NCBI GenBank assembly: GCA_027186245.1
Contig: CP114483.1
Location: 17,690,220-17,754,219, forward strand
DNA: 64,000 bases
Direction of reading: 5' to 3'
Source of the DNA: Coriaria nepalensis
Lineage: Eukaryota > Streptophyta > Magnoliopsida > Cucurbitales > Coriariaceae
Shown here: one piece after another, positions 54,360 to 64,000 of the stretch
Layout of the letters: each line of letters opens with the position of its first letter
How positions within the stretch are numbered: the first letter of the stretch is position 1
The notes under the pieces: model-generated
Databases searched by the model: none
Told to the model about the DNA's origin: nothing
What the model saw: the letters and a program-made list of their open reading frames with translations, nothing else
Position numbers and translations under genes: made by a program

Positions 54360-55056
54360 TGAGAAGACTGAATGATATGCTTTTTAAGGCTAAAATAATG
54401 CATTGTTGTCTACAATAGATTAATTGCAAGTTATGTAAGAAAATCATGTTTGAAGGGCGAAAATAGAATTCGTTAGAATTAATTTAGAATGATTTAATCA
54501 CTACAAGAGACTCAATGACATGATTTTAAGGCTAAACAAATGCATTGTTGCCTTCGATAGATCAACTGCAAGTTATGCACGAAACTCATGTTTATAGTGC
54601 AAATTTCGTTCGAAGTGTTTTAGAATTATTTAATAACTGAAAAATAATGCATAGTTTAAGGCCTAAAAAATGCATAGTTTAAGGCCTAAAAAATAGACGC
54701 AATTATACGAGTTTAAGGCCTAAAAAATGCATAGTTGCCTTCAATAGATCATTTGTAGGTTATGCACGAAAGTCGTGTTTTAAATGCAAAAATATAATTG
54801 GTTCGACATGCTTTCAAATAATTTAATGATATGAAAAGACTGAATGATATGCTTTTTAAGGCTAAAATAATGCATTGTTGTATGCAATAGATTAATTGCA
54901 AGTTATGTAAGAAAATCATGTTTGAAGGGCGAAAATAGAATTCGTTAGAATTAATTTAGAATGATTTAATCACTACAAGAGACTCAATGACATGATTTTA
55001 AGGCTAAACAAATGCATTGTTGCCTTCGATAGATCAACTGCAAGTTATGCACGGAA
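54360..55056 (-). repeat. Block duplication at 3,421 bp (partner 57,781-58,477)
   Basis: This segment, with one 53-bp insertion in it, recurs at 57,781-58,477. The offset equals eight 421-bp units plus the 53-bp insertion. Both copies include TGTCTACAATAG before the insertion and TGTATGCAATAG after it. The match ends where ACGGAAGTCATG (near 55,051) becomes ACGGAATTCGTG. Confidence 0.83.
54643..54695 (-). repeat. 53-bp insertion in monomer C, copy 1
   Basis: Normal C has AACTGAAA-GA-GACGC on the plus strand. Here 53 bp replace the GA. The insert holds two tandem copies of a 23-bp motif: ATGCATAGTTTAAGG then CCTAAAAA. It resembles the sequence just beyond it (GTTTAAGGCCTAAAAAATGC), so local slippage is a likely origin. 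It adds extra ATGCAT and AGGCCT sites. Confidence 0.92.
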
Positions 55057-58000
55057 GTCATGTTTAAAGTGCGAATTTCATTCGAAGTTATTTAGAATGA
55101 TTTAATGACTGAAAGAGACGCAATTATACGAGTTTAAGGCTAAAAAAATGCATAGTTTCCTTCAATAGATCATTTGCAGGTTATGCATGAAAGTCGTGTT
55201 TTAAATGCAAAATTATAATTGGTTCGACATGCTTTCAAATAATTTAATGATATGAAAAGACTGAATGATATGGTTTTTAAGGCTAAAATAATCAATTGTT
55301 GTCTGCAATAGATTAATTGCAAGTTATGTAAGAAATTAATGTTTGAAGGGCAAAAATAGAATTCGTTCGAATTAATTTAGAAGGATTTAATCACTACAAG
55401 AGACTCAACGACATGATTTTAAGGCTAAAGAAATGCATTGGTGCCTTCAATAGATCAACTGCAAGTTATGCACGAAAGTCATGTTTAAAGTGCGAATTTC
55501 GTCCGAAGTTATTTAGAATGATTTAATGACTGAAAGAGACGCAATTATACGACTTTAAGGCTAAAAAAATGCAAAGTTGCCTTCAATAGATCATTTGCAG
55601 GTTATGCATGAAAGTCGCTTTTTAAATGCAAAAATGTAATTGGTTCGACATGTTTTCAAATAATTTAATGATATGAAAAGACTGAATGATATGCTTTTTA
55701 AGGCTAAAATAATGCATTGTTGTCTGCAATAGATTGATTGCAAGTTATGTAAGAAAATCATGTTTGAAGGGTGAAAATAGAATTCATTAGAATTAATTTA
55801 GAATGATTTAATCACTACAAGAGACTCAATGACATGATTTTAAGGCTAAACAAATGCATTGTTTCCTTCGATAGATCAACTGCAAGTTATGCACGGAACT
55901 CATATTTAATCTGTGAAATTCATTCGAAGTGATTTAGAATGATTTAATGACTGAAGGAGATGCAATTATACGACTTTACGGCTAAAAAAACTGCATAGTT
56001 GCCTTCAATAGATCAATTGCAGGTTATGTGTGAAAGTCGTGTTTTAAATGCAAAAATATAATTGGTTCGACATGCTTTCAAATAATTTAATGATATGAGA
56101 AGACTGAATGATATGGTTTTTAAGGCTAAAATAATGCATTGTTGCCTGCAATAGATTAATTGCAAGTTATGTAAGAAAATCATGTTTGAAGGGCAAAAAT
56201 AGAATTCGTTCGAATTAATTTAGAAGGATTTAATCACTACAAGAGACTCAACGACATGATTTTAAGGCTAAGGAAATGCCTTGTTTCCTTCAATAGATCA
56301 ACTGCAAGTTATGCACGAAAGTCATGTTTAAAGTGCGAATTTCATCCGAAGTTATTTAGAATGATTTAATGACTAAAAGAGACGCAATTATACGACTTTA
56401 AGGCTAAAAAAATGCATAGTTGCCTTCAATAGATCATTTGCAGGTTATGCATGAAAGTCGTGTTTTAAATGCAAAAATATAATTGGTTGCACATGCTTTC
56501 AAATAATTTAATGATATGAAAAGACTGAATGATATGCTTTTTAAGGCTAAAATAATGCATTGTTGTCTGCAATAGATTAATTGCAAGTTATGTAAGAAAA
56601 TCGTGTTTGAAGGGCGAAAATAGAATTGATCTGAATTAATTTAGAATGATTTAATCACTACAAGAGACTCAATGACATGATTTTAAGGCTAAACAAATGC
56701 ATTGTTGCCTTCGATAGATCAACTGCAAGTTATGCACGGAACTCATGTTTAAAGTGCGAATTTCATTCTAAGTGATTTAGAATGATTTAATGACTGAAAG
56801 AGATGCAATTATACGACTTTACGGCTAAAAAAACTGCATAGTTGCCTTCAATAGATCAATTGCAGGTTATGTGTGAAAGTCGTGTTTTAAATGCAAAAAT
56901 ATAATTGGTTCGACATGCTTTCAAATAATTTAATGATATGAGAAGACTGAATGATATGCTTTTTAAGGCTAAAATAATGCATTGTTGTCTGCAATAGATT
57001 AATTGCAAGTTATGTAAGAAAATCATGTTTGAAGGGCGAAAATAGAATTCGTTAGAATTAATGTAGAATGATTTAATCACTACAAGAGACTCAATGACAT
57101 GATTTTAAGGCTAAACAAATGCATTGTTGCCTTCGATAGATCAACTGCATGTTATGCACGGAACTCATGTTTATCGTGCAAATTTCGTTTGAAGTGATTT
57201 AGAATTATTTAATAACTGAAAGAGACGCAATAATACGAGATTAAGGCCAAAAAAATGCATACTTGCCTTCAATAGATCATTTGCAGGTTATGCATGAAAG
57301 ACGTGTTTTAAATGCAAAAATATAATTGGTTCGCCATGCTTTCAAATAATTTAATGATATGAAAAGACTGAATGATATGCTTTTTAAGGCTAAAATAATG
57401 CATTGTTGCCTGCAATAGATTAGTTGCCAGTTATGTAAGAAAATCATGTTTGAAGGGCAAAAATAGAATTCGTTCGAATTAATTTAGAAGGATTTAATCA
57501 CTACAAGAGACTCAACGACATGATTTTAAGGCTAAGGAAATGCCTTGTTTCCTTCAATAGATCAACTGCAAGTTATGCACGAAAGTCATGTTTAAAGTGC
57601 GAATTTCATCCGAAGTTATTTAGAATGATTTAATGACTAAAAGAGACGCAATTATACGACTTTAAGGCTAAAAAAATGCATAGTTGCCTTCAATAGATCA
57701 TTTGCAGGTTATGCATGAAAGTCGTGTTTTAAATGCAAAAATATAATTGGTTGCACATGCTTTCAAATAATTTAATGATATGAGAAGACTGAATGATATG
57801 CTTTTTAAGGCTAAAATAATGCATTGTTGTCTACAATAGATTAATTGCAAGTTATGTAAGAAAATCATGTTTGAAGGGCGAAAATAGAATTCGTTAGAAT
57901 TAATTTAGAATGATTTAATCACTACAAGAGACTCAATGACATGATTTTAAGGCTAAACAAATGCATTGTTGCCTTCGATAGATCAACTGCAAGTTATGCA

Positions 58001-58063
58001 CGAAACTCATGTTTATAGTGCAAATTTCGTTCGAAGTGTTTTAGAATTATTTAATAACTGAAA

Positions 58064-58116
58064 AATAATGCATAGTTTAAGGCCTAAAAAATGCATAGTT
58101 TAAGGCCTAAAAAATA
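58064..58116 (-). repeat. 53-bp insertion in monomer C, copy 2
   Basis: Same 53 bp at the same place in monomer C, 3,421 bp from copy 1. It sits in a unit whose upstream half differs (ATCCGAAG in place of ATTGGAAG near 57,609). Confidence 0.92.
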
Positions 58117-59798
58117 GACGCAATTATACGAGTTTAAGGCCTAAAAAATGCATAGTTGCCTTCAATAGATCATTTGTAGGTTATGCACGAAAGTCGTGTT
58201 TTAAATGCAAAAATATAATTGGTTCGACATGCTTTCAAATAATTTAATGATATGAAAAGACTGAATGATATGCTTTTTAAGGCTAAAATAATGCATTGTT
58301 GTATGCAATAGATTAATTGCAAGTTATGTAAGAAAATCATGTTTGAAGGGCGAAAATAGAATTCGTTAGAATTAATTTAGAATGATTTAATCACTACAAG
58401 AGACTCAATGACATGATTTTAAGGCTAAACAAATGCATTGTTGCCTTCGATAGATCAACTGCAAGTTATGCACGGAATTCGTGTTTAAAGTGCGAATTTC
58501 ATTCAAAGTTATTTAGAATGATTTAATGACTAAAGAGATGCAATTATACGACTTTACGGCTAAAAAAATGCATAGTTGCCTTCAATAGATCAATTGCAGG
58601 TTATGCATGAAAGTCGTGTTTTAAATGCAAAATTATAATTGGTTCGACATGCTTTCAAATAATTTAATTATATGAGAAGACTGAATGATATGGTTTTTAA
58701 GGCTAAAATAATGCATTGTTGTCTGCAATAGATAAATTGCAAGTTATGTAAGAAAATCATGTTTGAAGGGCGAAAATAGAATTCGTTCGAATTAATTTAG
58801 AAGGATTTAATCACTACAAGAGACTCAACGACATGATTTTAAGGCTAAACAAATGCATTGGTGCCTTCAATAGATCAACTGCAAGTTATGCACGGAACTC
58901 ATGTTTATCGTGCAAATTTCGTCCGAAGTTATTTAGAATTATTTAATAACTGAAAGAGACGCAATTATACGAGATTAAGGCCAAAAAAATGTATAGTTGC
59001 CTTCAATAGATCATTTGCAGGTTATGCATGAAAGTCGCTTTTTAAATACAAAAATATAATTGGTTCGACATGCTTTCAAATAATTTAATGATATGAAAAG
59101 ACTGAATGATATGCTTTTTAAGGCTAAAATAATGCATTGTTGTCTGGAATAGATTAATTGCCAGTTATGTAAGAAAATCATGTTTGAAGGGCGAAAATAG
59201 AATTCATTTGAATTAATTTAGAATGATTTAATCACTACAAGAGACTCAATGACATGATTTTAAGGCTAAACAAATGCATTGTTGCCTTCGATAGATCAAC
59301 TGCAAGTTATGCACGGAACTCATTTTTAAAGTGCGAATTTCATTGGAAGTGATTTAGAATGATTTAATGACTGAAGGAGATGCAATTATACGACTTTACG
59401 GCTAAAAAAACTGCATAGTTGCCTTCAATAGATCAATTGCAGGTTATGTGTGAAAGTCGTGTTTTAAATACAAAAATATAATTGGTTCGACATGCTTTCA
59501 AATAATTTAATGATATGAGAAGACTGAATGATATGCTTTTTAAAGCTAAAATAATGCATTGTTGTCTACAATAGATTAATTGCAAGTTATGTAAGAAAAT
59601 CATGTTTGAAGGGCGAAAATAGAATTCGTTAGAATTAATTTAGAATGATTTAATCACTACAAGAGACTCAATGACACGATTTTAAGGCTAAACAAATGCA
59701 TTGTTGCCTTCGATAGATCAACTGCAAGTTATGCACGAAACTCATGTTTATAGTGCAAATTTCGTTCGAAGTGTTTTAGAATTATTTAATAACTGAAA

Positions 59799-59851
59799 AA
59801 TAATGCATAGTTTAAGGCCTAAAAAATGCATAGTTTAAGGCCTAAAAAATA
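59799..59851 (-). repeat. 53-bp insertion in monomer C, copy 3
   Basis: Same 53 bp at the same insertion point, 1,735 bp from copy 2 and 458 bp after the CATTGGAAGTG mark at 59,341. Confidence 0.92.
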
Positions 59852-61535
59852 GACGCAATTATACGAGTTTAAGGCCTAAAAAATGCATAGTTGCCTTCAA
59901 TAGATCATTTGTAGGTTATGCACGAAAGTCGTGTTTTAAATGCAAAAATATAATTGGTTCGACATGCTTTCAAATAATTTAATGATATGAAAAGACTGAA
60001 TGATATGCTTTTTAAGGCTAAAATAATGCATTGTTGTCTGCAATAGATTAATTGCCAGTTATGTAAGAAAATCATGTTTGAAGGGCGAAAATAGAATTCA
60101 TTTGAATTAATTTAGAATGATTTAATCACTACAAGAGACTCAATGACATGATTTTAAGGCTAAACAAATGCATTGTTGCCTTCGATAGATCAACTGCAAG
60201 TTATCCACGGAACTCATGTTTAAAGTGCGAATTTCATTCGAAGTGATTTAGAATGATTTAATGACTGAAAGAGATGCAATTATACGACTTTACGGCTAAA
60301 AAAACTGCATAGTTGCCTTCAATAGATCAATTGCAGGTTATGTGTGAAAGTCGTGTTTTAAATGCAAAAATATAATTGGTTCGACATGCTTTCAAATAAT
60401 TTAATGATATGAGAAGACTGAATGATATGCTTTTTAAGGCTAAAATAATGCATTGTTGTCTGCAATAGATTAATTGCAAGTTATGTAAGAAAATCATGTT
60501 TGAAGGGCGAAAATAGAATTCGTTAGAATTAATGTAGAATGATTTAATCACTACAAGAGACTCAACGACATGATTTTAAGGCTAAAGAAATGCCTTGTTG
60601 CCTTCGATAGATCAACTGCAAGTTATGCACGAAAGTCAAGTTTAAAGTGCGAATTTCATCCGAAGTTATATAGAATGATTTAATGACTAAAAGAGACGCA
60701 ATTATACGACTTTAAGGCTAAAAAAATGCATACTTGCCTTCAATAGATCATTTGCAGGTTATGCATGAAAGACGTGTTTTAATCGCAAAAATATAATTGG
60801 TTCGCCATGGTTTCAAATAATTTAATGATATGAAAAGACTGAATGATATGCTTTTCAAGGCTAAAATAATGCATTGTTGTCTGCAATAGATTAGTTGCCA
60901 GTTATGTAAGAAAATCATGTTTGAAGGGTGAAAATAGAATTCATTTGAATTAATTTAGAATGATTTAATCACTACAAGAGACTCAATGACATGATTTTAA
61001 GGCTAAACAAATGCGTTGTTGCCTTCGATAGATCAACTGCAAGTTATGCACGGAACTCATTTTTAAAGTGCGAATTTCATTGGAAGTGATTTAGAATGAT
61101 TTAATGACTGAAGGAGATGCAATTATACGACTTTACGGCTAAAAAAACTGCATAGTTGCCTTCAATAGATCAATTGCAGGTTATGTGTGAAAGTCGTGTT
61201 TTAAATGCAAAAATATAATTGGTTCGACATGCTTTCAAATAATTTAATGATATGAGAAGACTGAATGATATGCTTTTTAAGGCTAAAATAATGCATTGTT
61301 GTCTACAATAGATTAATTGCAAGTTATGTAAGAAAATCATGTTTGAAGGGCGGAAATAGAATTCATTAGAATTAATTTAGAATGATTTAATCACTACAAG
61401 AGACTCAATGACATGATTTTAAGGCTAAACAAATGCATTGTTGCCTTCGATAGATCAACTGCAAGTTATGCACGAAACTCATGTTTATAGTGCAAATTTC
61501 GTTCGAAGTGTTTTAGAATTATTTAATAACTGAAA

Positions 61536-61588
61536 AATAATGCATAGTTTAAGGCCTAAAAAATGCATAGTTTAAGGCCTAAAAAATA
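61536..61588 (-). repeat. 53-bp insertion in monomer C, copy 4
   Basis: Same 53 bp, 1,737 bp from copy 3 and 458 bp after the CATTGGAAGTG mark at 61,078. The sequence just downstream has one change, CCTAAAATATGC. Confidence 0.92.
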
Positions 61589-62279
61589 GACGCAATTATA
61601 CGAGTTTAAGGCCTAAAATATGCATAGTTGCCTTCAATAGATCTTTTGTAGGTTATGCACGAAAGTCGTGTTTTAAATGCAAAAATGTAATTGGTTCGAC
61701 ATGCTTTCAAATAATTTAATGATATGAAAAGACTGAATGATATGCTTTTTAAGGCTAAAATAATGCATTGTTGTATGCAATAGATTAATTGCAAGTTATG
61801 TAAGAAAATCATGTTTGAAGGGCGAAAATAGAATTCGTTAGAATTAATTTAGAATGATTTAATCACTACAAGAGACTCAATGACATGATTTTAAGGCTAA
61901 ACAAATGCATTGTTGCCTTCGATAGATCAACTGCAAGTTATGCACGGAACTCATGTTTAAAGTGCGAATTTCATTCGAAGTGATTTAGAATGATTTAATG
62001 ACTGAAAGAGATGCAATTATACGACTTTACGGCTAAAAAAACTGCATAGTTGCCTTCAATAGATCAATTGCAGGTTATGTGTGAAAGTCGTGTTTTAAAT
62101 GCAAAAATATAATTGGTTCGACATGCTTTCAAATAATTTAATTATATGAGAAGACTGAATGATATGCTTTTTAAGGCTAAAATAATGCATTGTTGTCTGC
62201 AATAGATTAATTGCAAGTTATGTAAGAAAATCATGTTTGAAGGGCGAAAATAGAATTCGTTAGAATTAATGTAGAATGA

Positions 62280-64000
62280 TTTAATCACTACAAGAGACTT
62301 AATGACATGATTTTAAGGCTAAACAAATGCATTGTTGCCTTCGATAGATCAACTGCATGTTATGCACGAAACTCATGTTTATCGTGCAAATTTCGTTTGA
62401 AGTGTTTTAGAATTATTTAATAACTGAAAGAGACGCAATTATACGAGATTAAGGCCAAAAAAATGCATAGTTGCCTTCAATAGATCATTTGAAGGTTATG
62501 CATGAAAGTCGTGTTTTAAATGCAAAAATATAATTGGTTCGACATGCTTTCAAATAATTTAATGATATGAAAAGACTGAATGATATGCTTTTTAAGGCTA
62601 AAATAATGCATTGTTGTCTGCAATAGATTAATTGCCAGTTATGTAAGAAAATCATGTTTGAAGGGCGAAAATAGAATTCATTTGAATTAATTTAGAATGA
62701 TTTAATCACTACAAGAGACTCAATGACATGATTTTAAGGCTAAACAAATGCATTGTTGCCTTCGATAGATCAACTGCAAGTTATGCACGGAACTCATTTT
62801 TAAAGTGCGAATTTCATTGGAAGTGATTTAGAATGATTTAATGACTGAAGGAGATGCAATTATACGACTTTACGGCTAAAAAAACTGCATAGTTGCCTTC
62901 AATAGATCAATTGCAGGTTATGTGTGAAAGTCGTGTTTTAAATGCAAAAATATAATTGGTTCGACATGCTTTCAAATAATTTAATGATATGAGAAGACTG
63001 AATGATATGCTTTTTAAGGCTAAAATAATGCATTGTTGTCTACAATAGATTAATTGCAAGTTATGTAAGAAAATCATGTTTGAAGGGCGAAAATAGAATT
63101 CGTTAGAATTAATTTAGAATGATTTAATCACTACAAGAGACTCAATGACATGATTTTAAGGCTAAACAAATGCATTGTTGCCTTCGATAGATCAACTGCA
63201 AGTTATGCACGAAACTCATGTTTATAGTGCAAATTTCGTTCGAAGTGTTTTAGAATTATTTAATAACTGAAAAATAATGCATAGTTTAAGGCCTAAAAAA
63301 TGCATAGTTTAAGGCCTAAAAAATAGACGCAATTATACGAGTTTAAGGCCTAAAAAATGCATAGTTGCCTTCAATAGATCATTTGTAGGTTATGCACGAA
63401 AGTCGTGTTTTAAATGCAAAAATATAATTGGTTCGACATGCTTTCAAATAATTTAATGATATGAAAAGACTGAATGATATGCTTTTTAAGGCTAAAATAA
63501 TGCATTGTTGTATGCAATAGATTAATTGCAAGTTATGTAAGAAAATCATGTTTGAAGGGCGAAAATAGAATTCGTTAGAATTAATTTAGAATGATTTAAT
63601 CACTACAAGAGACTCAATGACATGATTTTAAGGCTAAACAAATGCATTGTTGCCTTCGATAGATCAACTGCAAGTTATGCACGGAAGTCATGTTTAAAGT
63701 GCGAATTTCATTCGAAGTTATTTAGAATGATTTAATGACTGAAAGAGACGCAATTATACGAGTTTAAGGCTAAAAAAATGCATAGTTTCCTTCAATAGAT
63801 CATTTGCAGGTTATGCATGAAAGTCGTGTTTTAAATGCAAAATTATAATTGGTTCGACATGCTTTCAAATAATTTAATGATATGAAAAGACTGAATGATA
63901 TGGTTTTTAAGGCTAAAATAATCAATTGTTGTCTGCAATAGATTAATTGCAAGTTATGCAAGAAATTAATGATTGAAGGGCAAAAATAGAATTCGTTCGA
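62280..64000 (-). repeat. Distant block duplication, copy 2 (runs off the window)
   Basis: Second copy of 53,650-55,370 at an offset of 8,630 bp, still matching at the last base of the window. Its true length is therefore unknown. Differences are few, for example GAAGGTTATGC near 62,491 against GCAGGTTATGC. Confidence 0.85.
63273..63325 (-). repeat. 53-bp insertion in monomer C, copy 5
   Basis: Same 53 bp, 1,737 bp from copy 4 and 458 bp after the CATTGGAAGTG mark at 62,815. Confidence 0.92.

Larger units (their letters stand above)
53650..55370 (-). repeat. Distant block duplication, copy 1 (partner 62,280-64,000)
   Basis: About four HOR units, including one 53-bp insertion, that recur 8,630 bp downstream. 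Shared marks, read on the plus strand, are CAAGAGACTTAATGACATG, CTGCATGTTATGCACG, TTTATCGTGCAAATTTCG, GAATTCATTTGAATTAATT, TTTCATTGGAAGTG and AATAATCAATTGTTGTC. AGAAATTAATG near 55,331 is also shared. Confidence 0.85.
49546..64000 (-). repeat. Satellite array, right arm (inverted 421-bp sister subfamily)
   Basis: From the strand switch to the end of the window the same A-B-C monomers occur in reverse complement, about 34 units. Anchors repeat every 421 bp: TTCGTTCGAA-type sites at 49,550, 49,971, 50,392, 50,813, then 51,235, 51,656 and 52,077. The extra base lies in monomer B, where the minus strand reads TTTTCATATCATT instead of TTTTCAATCATT. Other fixed differences from the left arm, read on the minus strand, are GCACTTTAAACATG for AGGCATTTGAACATG, GTGATTAAATC for GTCGTTAAATC, and CCTGCAAATGATC for CTTGCAATTGATC. 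It is therefore a separate subfamily and not a mirror copy of the left arm. The array continues past 64,000. Confidence 0.97.
59341..64000 (-). repeat. 1,737-bp super-repeat domain (four HOR units plus insertion)
   Basis: CATTGGAAGTG marks at 59,341, 61,078 and 62,815 are exactly 1,737 bp apart, and the 53-bp insertions keep the same 458-bp spacing from them. 1,737 is four 421-bp units plus 53 bp. The copies are mosaic and not uniform: after the insertion, copy 3 has TGTCTGCAATAG with TTGCCAGTTATG, while copies 4 and 5 have TGTATGCAATAG with TTGCAAGTTATG. The third super-repeat is cut by the window end. Confidence 0.83.

Noticed and set aside
54643..54695. Transposon or solo terminal repeat insertion
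   Set aside because: The 53 bp are made of local satellite motifs in tandem, with no terminal inverted repeats and no target-site duplication. Slippage explains it better.
56856..57080. A 74-codon open frame on the minus strand
   Set aside because: It lies wholly inside satellite monomers, spanning parts of B, A and C of the inverted array. It has no start context, domain or signal of its own, and recurs only where the same repeat copy recurs. It is a chance frame in a low-G+C repeat.
60327..60551. An identical 74-codon frame on the minus strand
   Set aside because: It is the same repeat segment 3,471 bp away (eight 421-bp units plus two 53-bp insertions). Identity reflects recent block copying and not protein constraint.
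61606..61812. A 68-codon frame on the minus strand, similar to the two above
   Set aside because: A related satellite segment with an altered frame end. The same positions in most other units carry stop codons.
1..64000. CRISPR-like array (regular short repeats with spacers)
   Set aside because: The whole monomer repeats, with no alternation of an identical short repeat and unique spacers. The period of 136-143 bp is far too long and there are no cas-like genes.
1..64000. Telomeric or subtelomeric repeats
   Set aside because: No TTAGGG-, TTTAGGG- or TTAGG-type tandem runs were seen on either strand.
1..64000. tRNA, 5S rRNA or other small RNA genes within the unit, as in some satellites
   Set aside because: I saw no A-box and B-box pair, no cloverleaf and no 5S-like internal control region in the A, B or C consensus. 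Runs of T exist but without an associated Pol III promoter.

Overview
The whole 64 kb window is tandemly repeated satellite DNA. I see no protein-coding gene, no RNA gene, no recognisable transposon and no unique sequence at either end. This points to a eukaryotic nuclear chromosome, most likely centromeric or pericentromeric heterochromatin. That placement is inferred from the architecture. I do not recognise the satellite family, so I cannot name the species or even the kingdom with confidence. A consensus 420-bp unit counted by hand is about 32% G+C.

The basic unit is a monomer of about 140 bp. Three diverged monomer types, A (142 bp), B (142 bp) and C (136 bp), always follow in the order A-B-C and form a 420-bp higher-order repeat (HOR). 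The left arm, 1 to about 49,545, holds roughly 118 such units in one orientation. At about 49,545-49,550 the array switches strand. The right arm, from there to 64,000, holds about 34 units of a sister subfamily in the opposite orientation. Its unit is 421 bp, because B carries one extra base.

Several longer periodicities are layered on the 420-bp ladder. Near-exact blocks recur at offsets of 840, 2,937-2,940, 3,359, 3,780 and 4,200 bp, that is, at whole-unit multiples of 420 give or take a few bases. From about 41.3 to 49.2 kb two HOR subtypes alternate strictly and make an emergent 840-bp, six-monomer repeat. That pattern breaks only where a single 420-bp unit has been duplicated. In the right arm a 53-bp insertion, itself a 23-bp tandem duplication, occurs five times and marks a 1,737-bp four-HOR super-unit near the right edge. 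An 8,630-bp-distant duplication runs off the end of the window.

Nothing here works as an operon or pathway. The biology is that of satellite evolution: unequal exchange, conversion, inversion and local homogenisation. Possible functional elements are limited to a short conserved dyad in every monomer and a weak, partial resemblance to the CENP-B box once per HOR. Both are candidates only.
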